NCBI GenBank assembly: GCA_944548615.1
Contig: OX155972.1
Location: 9,688,904-9,752,903, forward strand
Length of the DNA: 64,000 bases
Direction of reading: 5' to 3'
Origin: Micropterix aruncella
Taxonomy: Eukaryota; Arthropoda; Insecta; Lepidoptera; Micropterigidae
The notes under the pieces are model-generated. The model saw nothing but the letters and a program-made list of their open reading frames with translations. It had not been told where the DNA came from and did not search any database. This document shows positions 50,701 through 61,500 of this stretch, in pieces. Both the position numbers and the translations under genes were made by a program. Each line of letters begins with the position of its first letter. Position 1 is the stretch's first letter.

Positions 50701-51424
50701 TAATTTGATTTTATTTTAAAATAACTATTGCTAATTGGATTATTACTATTGTCTTCGTTTATTTATTAATTTGTAACCTGATTATTTAATGTTAAATATT
50801 TTGATTTTGATTATTTTTGATTTATTATATGTAGATTATTAAATTTATGTAATTACGTTATTTTCTTTTAATATCATTTGATGTTAAATATCTTGATTTT
50901 GATTATTTCAATTTGTGTATTTATTTGATTATGATTATTTGGATTTTTTGTTTTAAGATTTATTTGATTAGGTTATTTTATTTTAAAAATCATATACCTA
51001 TGTATCAATAATTAATAGGTGTGTCCTGAAAACCAGGATAAGAGATATCCTGAGGATACCCCTAATTTGCAGCGTTTGTAGCTTTATTTCATAGTCTTTG
51101 TCTATTTATAGTTTTAATTTTTAATCTGTGTGTTCTTGTTTTTTTTTTGTATATGTTTTTTATAACAGCTGCAAATAAATAAATAAATAAATAAATAAAA
51201 TAAATATTATGTTGGGTATTATTCGGTTTGTTGACAGGTTGCAAAAAGGTAATTACCATGGTCACACAATGAGTTTTGCTTTTCTCAGCCCTTGTTTTTA
51301 TTCCAACCAACAATAAAAACAAACAACAATATTATCGATTTTTATAAATCGGTATATTATAAGGCTTTGGTATCACTAAACTAATTAGCAGAATTAAATA
51401 ACAAACCAAACAAAAATATATATT

Positions 51425-52078
51425 TTATTTTATATATTTAGATCTCATGACAGCATAAATCGAATAGGTGAAGTTAAAAGCAGATTGAAACGTCTTCAAT
51501 GATAATGTGGTTATTTTTGCTACCTTGAGATACGATCTTTTAGAAGCCATCAGCATTATGAAATACAAATCTTTGCGATAGTTAGGTGAAACTAAATACC
51601 AGTCAGCCAGGTATACAGAATCTAAAAAGCGCTCTATTTCGGTGTTCAGCGTCTCACTTATGTACGTAAAGAAGAAAAGGGATAATATTGGTTCCAATAT
51701 AATTGATAATTAAAATGATCCACGTAATAGCAGTGCGACGCCAATATATGCCATGGCGAAAAGAACCCTTATAGCTAGTAGAAACATGTACATGCGATAA
51801 TAGTAAGTATATAATAGTAAGTGATAATAGTAAGCAATGGCTATCAACTATCGAATTCATCAAATCTATAATCTTATTTTTATCTTCGGTATCTGACATT
51901 CTTTTCACAACATTTTCGATTTTCAAACTCAGAACTCCGTACTGAGATATGCAATGTCCAAGCAATGCTATATATAGCATCAGGCAAACGCTACGAATTG
52001 AGCATAAAATGTATGTTGTAATCAAATTCAAAACATATATAATTTCGTAATTTGGACTTTCATTAGTTGGCTGAAAAC
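51425..52078 (-). pseudogene. OR-E: inverted odorant receptor last exon, damaged
   Basis: Minus strand, acceptor TTTTTTAG then GFQPTNESPNYEIIYVLNLI, very close to the last exons of OR-D and OR-F. After VDSHCLLLS the sequence CTTACTATTATATACTTACT replaces the usual LMVSKLN-like segment and throws the frame. The family sequence (RMYMFLLAIRVLFAMAYIG) then resumes in another frame and meets TAA after RGSF, before LEPILSLFFFTYISETLNT and a normal C-terminus. No exons 1-2 lie upstream on that strand. It is a dead, inverted duplicate between its intact relatives. Confidence 0.85.
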
Positions 52079-52139
52079 CTAAAAAAACAAGACGATTTAT
52101 TTAACATAGCTGCTAGTTTGTCCTTACTATTAATATTTA

Positions 52140-52790
52140 TTCCGTAGCCGGTGATTGGGGAGGGGGTCCCCCTCGCAGCCAATACGCTGCTGTCGGTGCC
52201 GCTGGATCTCGTACTGCATTCACGATTCGCTTCCATTCTTGACGATTTTTTGCCACGTCTCGAGCATCCCTAGCCGATAATCGTTAATTCTTAAGGTCAT
52301 CTTTGATGTTATTTAGCCACGTTTTCTTCGGTGCCGATCGCTGAATTCTCCATTCTGTCGGACGGTCTCGCCAAGGAAGTTTACGTGGCAAGCGATTATC
52401 GTTCATTCGGCAAACATGGCCGAAACATCGTAGTCGACGTTTTTGTACTTCTCCTTCGATCGTTGTTAGTAGATCGCATCTTTCTCTAATGGTCTCGTTT
52501 TGAATTCGGCCGCGGAGTAAGACACCGAGAATCTGCCTCAAGCATCGCATTTGGAAGACTTTGAACTTTTTGAGGTCCGATTGTAGTAACGTCCACGTTT
52601 CCGATCCATAAAGAAAAAGGGGAAGAACCAACTTTCGGTATAGTCGTACTTTGGTTTTGATGGTAATATTTGTTCTCCTCCATATGCACCACTTGAGCGA
52701 GGCGAATGTTGCTGTTGCCTGACCGATCCGGATATGGACATCGGCCGTCGATGCCACTTGGAATTATAGAATTGTGAGGGACCACCCCTC
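52140..52790 (-). mobile_element. LINE C-terminal fragment (RTE-like)
   Basis: The minus strand reads IKTKVRLYRKLVLPLFLYGS, ETWTL, then MRCLRQILGVLLRGRIQNE and RRLRCFGHVCRM. This LYGSETW...R.LGH..R region lies downstream of the reverse transcriptase in RTE/Craig-type elements. The frame stays open to near 52284 and beyond in related sequence. It is 5'-truncated. Confidence 0.75.
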
Positions 52791-53215
52791 ACAAGACTCC
52801 AGGTTGTTCGGTGTGAGGTGGTGGTGTCAACTTACGAGTTATCTCCGTAATGAAAGGCGGTCTTGAACGAAGTAGAAGGAATTTATTGATCGAAGATTTG
52901 AATATTGTCAGCTATAACGCTTTCCAAACAGTTTACGTGGACGCGAGTATATAGATGCGCGACTGCGGTTACGAGGATATACGGATGAGGATCGTATGTG
53001 TGATCCTAGTATCTTGTACTGGGCACGGCTCGAGTCTGTGGGAATACAGACTGACATTTCGAGACTCAGGGAGAATAAGGAACGGAAACCAAGGAGCCGG
53101 ATGCGTTGAGCGACCTCGTAAGAGGGGTACCGGATATGCCGTCGCAACCTTGGGGGAAGGTGATCACTCGGGGAATGATAATTTAGTTGCTTTTTCGCAT
53201 GTTTAAATAGGCCGT
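52791..53215. other. Unresolved GC-richer stretch
   Basis: No gene recognised. GAAGGAATTTATTGATCGAA and the tone of the sequence suggest LTR or LINE debris, without proof. Confidence 0.25.
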
Positions 53216-54110
53216 GAAATGATGCAATCCGAAAATATTCCGCGTTGTTTGTCCCCGATGGACTCCTAAACTACTTAACCGATTTGAATCAAATTTGCAC
53301 TCCGTGTGCAGTTTGATCCAACTTGAAAGATAGGATAGCTTACATCTTAATTTATAGTCGCAATATTATTTTATTGCAATTTATTTGTCTTTTATTTGAC
53401 ATTCACAATTATCTGTTAGCTCCAAACGATTTTAACAGATGGCGATATCTGTTGACTGGATTGAGTAAGCAATCAATAGATGGCGCTGCTATGTTAAACC
53501 TACAAACGTGTCATATAAGCTATATCTTAATATATATAAATTACGTGTCACGTTGTTTGTCCGCGATGGACTCCTAAACTACCCTGCAATTTCTGCACTG
53601 TTCTTCAGGAAAAAAATGAATTCTATCAGAGTATTTATCCGGATATACAGAATAATTACTCGAATCATAACTGGGCGATTTTGGAAGCCAAACATGTTGA
53701 TGTTGACGAAATTAAATTCCAGACACAACAGTTGTTACCAGGCGATCTGATGTCTTTTCAATCAATCGATACAATGATGATGGTTGTTGATGACAATGAA
53801 AGTGTAAATTTTCCAATCGAATTTTTTAATTCACTAGATATACCTGGAAGGCCACTACATAATCTTAGATTAAAGATTGGTTCCTCTATTATTCTCCTAC
53901 GTAGTTTGAATCCACCTCAATTATGCAACGGTACGCGTTTGGTCATCAAAAAGATCACCAGAAATATTCTTGAAGCAACCATTTTAACTGGGAAGTTTAA
54001 AGGAAAAGTGGTCCTATTGCCACGTATTCCAATGATACCGTCAATGGAAGTCGGTTGTGGGGTACTCCATTATCTAGCGAGTGCTTGCGTTAGGGGCGAA
54101 TAATGGACCG
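53216..54110 (+). mobile_element. Helitron remnant: helicase C-terminus
   Basis: The frame 53681-54103 reads LLPGDLMSFQSIDTMM, VNFPIEFFNSLDIPGRPLHN, LRLKIGSSIILLRSLNPPQL, CNGTRLVIKKI and GKVVLLPRIPMIPS. This is the well-known C-terminal helicase stretch of Helitron Rep/Hel proteins (Pif1-like). Upstream the phrase TTGTTTGTCC(C/G)CGATGGACTCC occurs twice (near 53246 and 53552), also typical of Helitron flanks. The rest of the protein is missing. Confidence 0.82.
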
Positions 54111-54928
54111 AATGAGGCAAATGCGGACGCCTCGAGTTGAGAAGACGAATCGCACCGCGTCGCTCGTTTCCACAATGTGAAAGTTGAAAAATGAAAAATT
54201 TCTCATTGCCACGAAATGCGCGGACTGGCGAAGTTCCGTGCGAAATATTCTTTTGTCAACGGATTTATATCCCGACAATACGAAGGTGATTAATTGAGAC
54301 CGATTGCTGGGTCCTGGAAATTTGTTTAGGCTTTTATTTACTGCGATATTCGACATGTACTTTCCAATATGTACACTGTTTATTTACTACAAACATTTGT
54401 TTACGCAGTGAAGTGTAGCCATCCGCATAGACACAATATTTTGAGATGCCTGATGCAAGATTATATGTTAGTACCATTTACAATGCTGTTACTATCCACG
54501 GCTGGCAGCTAGTCTTCAGCTTCACTTTACGTTAAACATCGTTAACGTAAGTGAAGCTAACATAAAGAACGTTATAACATCTTGTGACGGCGGACAAGAT
54601 CCACAGTAATTGATGCCTGTAATTGTACAGGATAGTGAAATGAAATCTAATAAAATCAAAAACTCTTTATTGCATAAATCATACAAAGCAGACTTGTCAC
54701 CACGTGGACAGTATCTTATAGTCAATTAATAAATATAATAGAGAAAATTGTAAGCTGAAATTATTTATGAAATGAGTATAAGTATCAAATTTATAAAATT
54801 TATTTATCAAATGAGTATAAAGTCACTTAGGGTTATTATTAATTCGGGAGAGGGGTACGACCGGAAAGCAAGTAACTAAGATATATCCCCCCCCCCCACG
54901 CGCTCTCCCTTCTCTCCATGGATACAAG
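54111..54928. other. Unresolved intergenic sequence
   Basis: There is an inverted pair GCTTCACTTTACGTTAA / TTAACGTAAGTGAAGC near 54520-54558 with a 5 bp gap, and otherwise nothing recognised. Confidence 0.3.
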
Positions 54929-55272
54929 GGAGCTAAGGGGCCCTTGCTGAGTTGGCCACGAAGACCCATTCTGTCCAGGGTTGGTCACACTCACCGGTCA
55001 ACACTCATCCGACGGCCTCCACACATGAAGTGCGAGCCTGGGTAGGACTCTGGCATTAGGGTAAGTTTCTCCTAGAAATCAACCTTATGGCGCTCCTGGA
55101 CGGTCTGCGCACCGTGCGGCGTAAGCCAATCGATTGCGCACTCTGACTAACAGTCGGTGGAGTCTGGAAGCAGTACTGTTTCCTATAGAGCGGGGGTGGT
55201 TGCGGACTTCACGGTGACTGCTCTTGAAACGACCATCGGCTACCCCATCCTGGGTGAACAGCCGGGCAAAGT
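54929..55272 (+). repeat. Repeat family 'X', copy h (partial)
   Basis: From GGGAGCTAAGGGGCCCTTGC to GGGTGAACAGCCGGGCAAAG, the first half of the family in the orientation of copy a. Confidence 0.65.
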
Positions 55273-55573
55273 TTTATATTTCAAATTTCAATGAGATCAT
55301 TTTACAGTTATTCTTTTTATGATTCGTATAGTGGTTTACAAGATATGGTCGCTTTTCTCAAGGCCGTCGACTTCACGCGCGAAACTCTCGCGCGCAAAAG
55401 GGACGGCTGTATGTTTACCCCGCGAGCCAAGGGGTTAATTCTACGATAAGGACCATCTTCCGAGATAGAGAGTAAAGAGTTATATCTGGACGCAGGGCTG
55501 CACATCCGAGACTTTCAGGGAATTTATACTGCTTAGAGACCGAATCGACCTCCATAATCCAATCTGAAGCTTT
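55273..55573. other. Unresolved sequence
   Basis: A short minus frame (55505-55317) is arginine-rich and not recognised. Confidence 0.25.
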
Positions 55574-55990
55574 CTAGATTATTGAGAAAAGTTTTGCAGT
55601 GAGATGTTTTTTGTCTTTAGAGCCAATCCGCATAAACTGTATTGGTGGTTTGGAGGATACTGTGGAACCCTTGTTGGCACGAGCCACTAAGAGGCTAAGT
55701 ACCTCGCGAATAACAGCAAGGACTTTGTCGTGGCGATAAGTGTGCCGTCCTTGATCCAAGGCCACATTGCAGCCAGCTAGAATATGTCTAGCTGTGCAAG
55801 GGGTGTTGCTACAAAGGGGACATAAACTATCCTCGGCATAGCTCCAACGAGCGAGGTTACTGGGGTCTGGAAGTGTTTGCTGAAAGGCATTTAAATAAAA
55901 TTTCAGCATCTCTGGCGTCCAGTCATACAACATTACTTTCCAGTGCATTGGAGGAGGAATGCAAAAATGTCCAATTGTTGTCCAATCATT
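55574..55990 (-). mobile_element. Retroelement C-terminal zinc-binding remnant
   Basis: The minus frame 55948-55574 reads FQQTLPDPSNLARWSYAEDS, CPLCSNTPCTARHILAGCNV, ALDQGRHTYRHDKVL. The spacing CPLC...H.L..C.....QGR.T.RHD is typical of the zinc-binding region after non-LTR reverse transcriptases. It is isolated. Confidence 0.6.
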
Positions 55991-56571
55991 ATATGTAATA
56001 TTATATGTAATTTTATATGTAATTTTGTATTACATTGTTATTAACTTCAACAGTATTATTTATGTACTAAGATTATTATTTTACAATAAAACGACATACT
56101 TGAAAAAAAAATATTTAGGTAAATTTTGGCTGTTTTGATAAGCAGCTTCTTCAACTAACGATAAACTATTCGCTTATGGTAGATTCACATGATCAAAAAT
56201 GTATGTCATCGTAATCAAATCAAGCAAACGACAACGGGTAGACCAATATTATAAAGCAATCTGGCCGAAAAAATACATCGACGTTGGGAAGGATAAATAG
56301 CTTATCCATAGATAATTAGGCACTGCAAGTATCAAAAATATGTCACTGAAATGGATTTCTTCAATGTGATTGTTTAAGGCGACATGAGACCTCAGAAAAA
56401 TATCTGAAATGGGCGGACACGTGAAAAAATAGGCAGGGTCAATTTTGTAGGGTTTGACCAATAAAAATCCAGCATTGACGAAGCGTCAGGTAGAGATTTC
56501 ACGTCCACTCGCGCCGGCGACCGCACGCATACAAAACTTTCTATCGCAGCGTTAGCACAGTACACTATATA

Positions 56572-57342
56572 CAGGATGTTCGGCAGACGGTTGTACATAC
56601 GATTATGACGGACAAGTGAGGCCCTCACCTACATGCTTGGCCCCAAAAATTGAACCTAGGCCTCACGATTTTTTTTAAATTATTTTTTTGTAATATGGCG
56701 AAATTTTTCATTTCCATGGCTTTAAACTCCATTAACTTCATTTAAAACTGATTAAACAGTCAACATTTTTTTTTATTCGTATCTAAATTACTAGCAGAAT
56801 AATAAAAAAAAAAATTGGTTCAGACAACCACCATTAAAAAAAAAATTGCCCTGTTTTTTTTTCAGCAATTTACGTCAGTTTTGGTGAAATGATCAATACC
56901 TCCTGTTATTTTGAAATAAAATACGTAAATTGCATACCAATAGAAAGGGCATAACCTAGAGATATTTTGATTAAATTTGAAGCGCTCTACCTCTATTTTT
57001 TTTTTTTAATGCAATGAGAAATTGACATTTAAGATTATTTTTAAAGTGTTTTTGTACTTTAGGGCTAATTTTTTTTAAAGGTGATTATCTGAGCCAATTT
57101 TTTTTTCATTATTAATCTGCTACTAATTGAGATACGAATAAAAAAAATGTTGACTATTTTATGAGTTTTAAATGAAGTTAATGGAGTTTAAAGCCATGGA
57201 AATGAAAAATTTCGCGATATTACAAAAAAAATCATTAAAAAAAAATTGTGAGGCCTAGGTTAAATTTTTGGGGCCAAGCATGTAGGTGAGGGCCTCACTT
57301 GTCCGTCATAATCGTATGTACAACCGTCTGCCGAACACCCTG
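56572..57342. mobile_element. Foldback DNA element, 771 bp, about 280 bp inverted arms
   Basis: Ends CAGGATGTTCGGCAGACGG and CCGTCTGCCGAACACCCTG, flanked by TATA on both sides (target TA or TATA). The arms remain complementary for about 280 bp (for example GTGAGGCCCTCACCTACATG with CATGTAGGTGAGGGCCTCAC), leaving a centre of about 200 bp. No transposase is present. It is likely a mariner-related foldback MITE. Confidence 0.8.
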
Positions 57343-57941
57343 TATATATAGTGGTGGTATAAGGGTGTTAATGGCAAAACATATTTAGCGCAACTTTCAG
57401 AGCGCTGTCACGTTTTGATTCGTTGTAATTAATTTAGAGCCTAAATAAAAAATGTGTCTTATCGCGACGCTAGAGAATTAACCAATTTAATGAAATTAAA
57501 ATAAAAATACTCACCGCTTACATTGTATAAGTAATCGCGCCTGAAAATTTTCGAAATCAATTTAAAGCCCTATTGTTCATGGCAATGAGCAACTTTTTTG
57601 AGTCCAAATTGTAAATTGGTTCCTTATCGAGAGATTCGCTTAGAAACTTTTTTAAAAATTAATGCTTATATTTTTCAAAAAAATCATATCATAATCATAA
57701 TCATAAAAGTAAAAACTTTCAGACATGGTCGTTCCCAGGTATCACCTTAAGGTCATCTTAAGCTGTTTTTTCCTTTGTGATCGACTTTTTGCCTAAAACA
57801 CGGAAAAAATTATGAAATATCTTTGAAATATCTTAGTCCGATCCGATCTTTAGTCCTTTTTGAATAACTTTTACATTTGACATTTAATGAGCAAATTCTT
57901 TAATCCACCATTAATTCGTCAGACATGGGTTGATTCACATC

Positions 57942-58403
57942 CTACTAATATTATAAATGCGAAAGTTTGTATGTATGTATGGATGTTTGTTACTCTTTCA
58001 CGCAAAAACTACTGAATGGATTTTGATGAAACTTTACAATAATATAGCTTACACATCAGAATAACACATAGGCTATAATTTATAAAGATATAGTGTGAAT
58101 TATCTAAAATATAACGATAACTGTCAAGTAAGTAGGAAAAAATCTAAGAAATTGACATTCGAAATTTAAATTCTATCCTACTATCCTACTAATATTATAA
58201 ACGCGAAAGTTTGTATGTATGTATGGATGTTTGTTACTCTTTCACGCAAAAACTACTGAATGGATTTTGATGAAACTTTACAATAATATAGCTCACACAT
58301 CAGAATAACACATAGGCTATAATTTATAAAGATATATGGTTTTCTTTCATCATTATCACAATTTTCTATCACCACGCGGGTGAAACCGCTGGGCGCAGCT
58401 AGT
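57942..58403 (+). mobile_element. Two tandem Helitron-like fragments
   Basis: CCTACTAATATTATAAATGC then AAGTTTGTATGTATGTATGG starts near 57943 and again near 58190 with almost identical following 150 bp; the second unit ends GGGTGAAACCGCTGGGCGCA then GCTAGT at about 58403. The first unit is cut before its end. Both are typical lepidopteran non-autonomous repeats, about 100 bp upstream of OR-F exon 1. Confidence 0.65.
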
Positions 58404-58506
58404 TATAAATATAATTAGCCTCGAATAAAGCAACGATAACGAGTATATTGATATTATAAAGCAATTTGATGACTTTAATAGTACTAGATTCTAATTCTAA
58501 TTCGGG

Positions 58507-61500
58507 ATGGCTAGACGTTACATTGGGGAATGCTCCCTGAATAATCAACTATGGTACATATCCCATTTGTTATCACTTGTCGGGATCAATATATTTCATA
58601 GAAAATGGTTGACAGGTCAGTTTGTAAGAAACAGCAATCAAAATATGTATCAATGACATACATTATCTGATAATTTCAGGTTGGAGCATTATAAAGGAGG
58701 TGATTCTACTGACTATATGTATGGTAGCTTTCACATATCTTGTGACCGGCTTTTTAGCATCGTCCCTAGCAAACTATGGAACAAGTTTCTATGATTTCAT
58801 TATTCCGTTATTTTATTTAACACGCCCGATAGTGGATATTTTGCAGTTTTGTTGGATCCTATATTACAGAAAAAATGTGGTTGAACTTACTAATTTGGCA
58901 AAAGACGAAATACAAAGGCACATTACTAAAGAAGAAATGGAAAAATATAGTGAAAATATGAGAAGTTACAAATTACTATCCGTAATATCAGTAATATTTA
59001 TATTTATATCGGCTTTGGGATTGCCATTGTTTATTCCTTTCGATAAGGAAAACGGTTTACAATTGATGTATTTTATTGCTATAGGTAAGTAAGCATAGTC
59101 TTACTATATTTTTAATAATCGACAACATTTTACCAACAAAAAAAACCGACTCAATTTTTTTAAATAAATGCAGCAGCCTTGTCATTGTTATACTTAGAAC
59201 AAGCTATCATAATTGAATGCGTATAAAAAAAAACCGTCCATACTGTTGACCGTTGAGGAATTTCCTCGTTAGAAGCCAACCCTGGGTGCCGCAGTCCTGT
59301 CTTGGTAAAAATTAGAACGGACTGTCGTAATTGAATCCATATACAAAATTGCGTGTCTGTGCTGTTGACCGTTGAGGAGTCCCTTCGTTGGGAGCCAACC
59401 CTGGGTGCAGCTGACATGTCATGGTGAAAGTTGGAATGGGCTATCATAACTGAATGCGTATACAAAATTGAGGAGTCCCTTTGTCGGGACCCAACCCAGG
59501 GTGTAGAATTAGGTCATGCTTACCATTAAAAATGCATTTTCATCGAAATTCAACCAACATGTAAATTTTCAACTTCATATGATAATATTTGAGGATTTCC
59601 TTTAATTCCTCATTATTCTCTTTATCAGAACAGGATTTTGATAAAAATAGGACCAATCGGTAAGTTAAATAAAAAAAGAATTTTCCAAATTGGTTCATAA
59701 ATGGCAGAAATCTGAGGTTACAAACATAAAAAAAAGATACAACCGAATTGATAACCTCGTCCTTTTTTTGAAGTCGATTAATAAAAAGAAAAGAGGTACG
59801 ATATTTATTGCCCCCTATTTTGACCGTCGCTATTTTATTGCACTTCTGAAAATTTGCATGCGACCTTGGGATTAATAAACATGTATCCTGTTTCTATTAT
59901 AGTAGTAGTAGTAGTAGTAGTAGTAGATGGAGTGGGGGGCTTGTTTCCAGCCCTTGATGTCACCTAGATCTGTAAGGTCTTTTGTAACTACCCACTGTGT
60001 GGTTAGGTCAAAGGTCAGCTAGTAGCCCGGTACTTCTTACCAGTCCAAGTAGGTCACTGATCTTCAAGTTGGGCAGATCGCTGGGTTCGAGAAAGGCTCG
60101 TCCCAGTAAACTGTGTCTTTTGGCGGCGAGCCCTGGACAGCGGCCAACAATGTGTATGCTGTCTTCAGGTTCCTCGCCACATATTCGGCAATCCTTGCTC
60201 TCAGTCAAGCCAAGGTTGAATAGATGAGCTCTAAGGGTCGTGTGTCCGGTGAGGAGACCGATAGTGGTTCTAAGGTTCTTCTTGCTCATGTCAAGTAGGG
60301 CCTTGGTTTTCTTCTGTAGTGGTTGCTCCATCATGGCTTTTGCCTGGCGACATCCCTGACTCTGTTTCCAGGAAGCCCGATGTTCCTGCTCCAAGCAGTC
60401 CCTGATGATTTTCTTACCTGTAGCGAAGGGGACCCCTACAGCTGGCTCCACTGGGCAATCCAGTGTGCCCAGTTTTGCCAGTCTGTCGGCCTCTTCGTTT
60501 CCGGGTATGCCTTGGTGACCCTTCTATTATAACTATTATAGTTTTTCTAATAGACAAACAAATTACCTGTTTTTTATAAACAGGTTTAGTCGCAAACAAA
60601 AATATACAAAAAGTCGTCTTTTTGCCATTTAATTTTGCCAGAAAATCGTACTTTTCTTGTATTGTTTTGTGTTCATCAATTTCATATAATGTGTTTTCTA
60701 AATCATTTAGTACATTTTTTGGTATAGGCGATGTTTTTGTTATGTTTCTGGTTGAGGGGATAATATGTTTTCTTGATTTTATATTTTTGTGCTGTATAAC
60801 ACCTCTTACCATTCTATAATCTGTATTAAAATTTAGCTTGTTCACTACATCCACGTTACTGAAGATCTATTTCTCTCTTGCAAGTATAAAATCGATTTCA
60901 TTTCTATCTCTACCATTTGGAGATATCCATGTCCACTTTCATGTCTTTCCTTTTTTGTAGAAACTATTCATTATTTTGAGATTATTTGCAAAGCAAAAAT
61001 CTATAAGTCTGTGTCCATTGTCATTTCTGTAGCCACTACTGTAATATCCTAAGACAAATTCGTCTTTGTTAGATTTGCTGCCCACTTTGGCGTTAAAATC
61101 TCTAATCAGAATTATATTTCTGTTCTTCGTTTGCATCAAATCTGTCAGATCTTTGTAAAATTTATCTTTCGCTAATCAACGATGGTTGTTTAAATTCTGG
61201 TAGCTGTATATTGAGCACCGCAATTTTGTCAGATGTTCCTTGGAAACTTTTTATTTTATCTTTCAGATACTTTTTTATTAAGAATCCCATTTCATATATA
61301 ACTTGTTTTTCACCATAGAAGTAAAAAATGTATTCGTTATATTCTCTTATTGCCATTTAAAGTATTATTTTTGTAAAGTATTTTTTTAGTAAGAATTTAC
61401 TGTATTTCTCGCCTTCATATGTACAATTCTATGAACTACAACATAGGACCATATTCACCATAAATTGATATTAAACTGAGAAATTTATAACAAGAAACTG

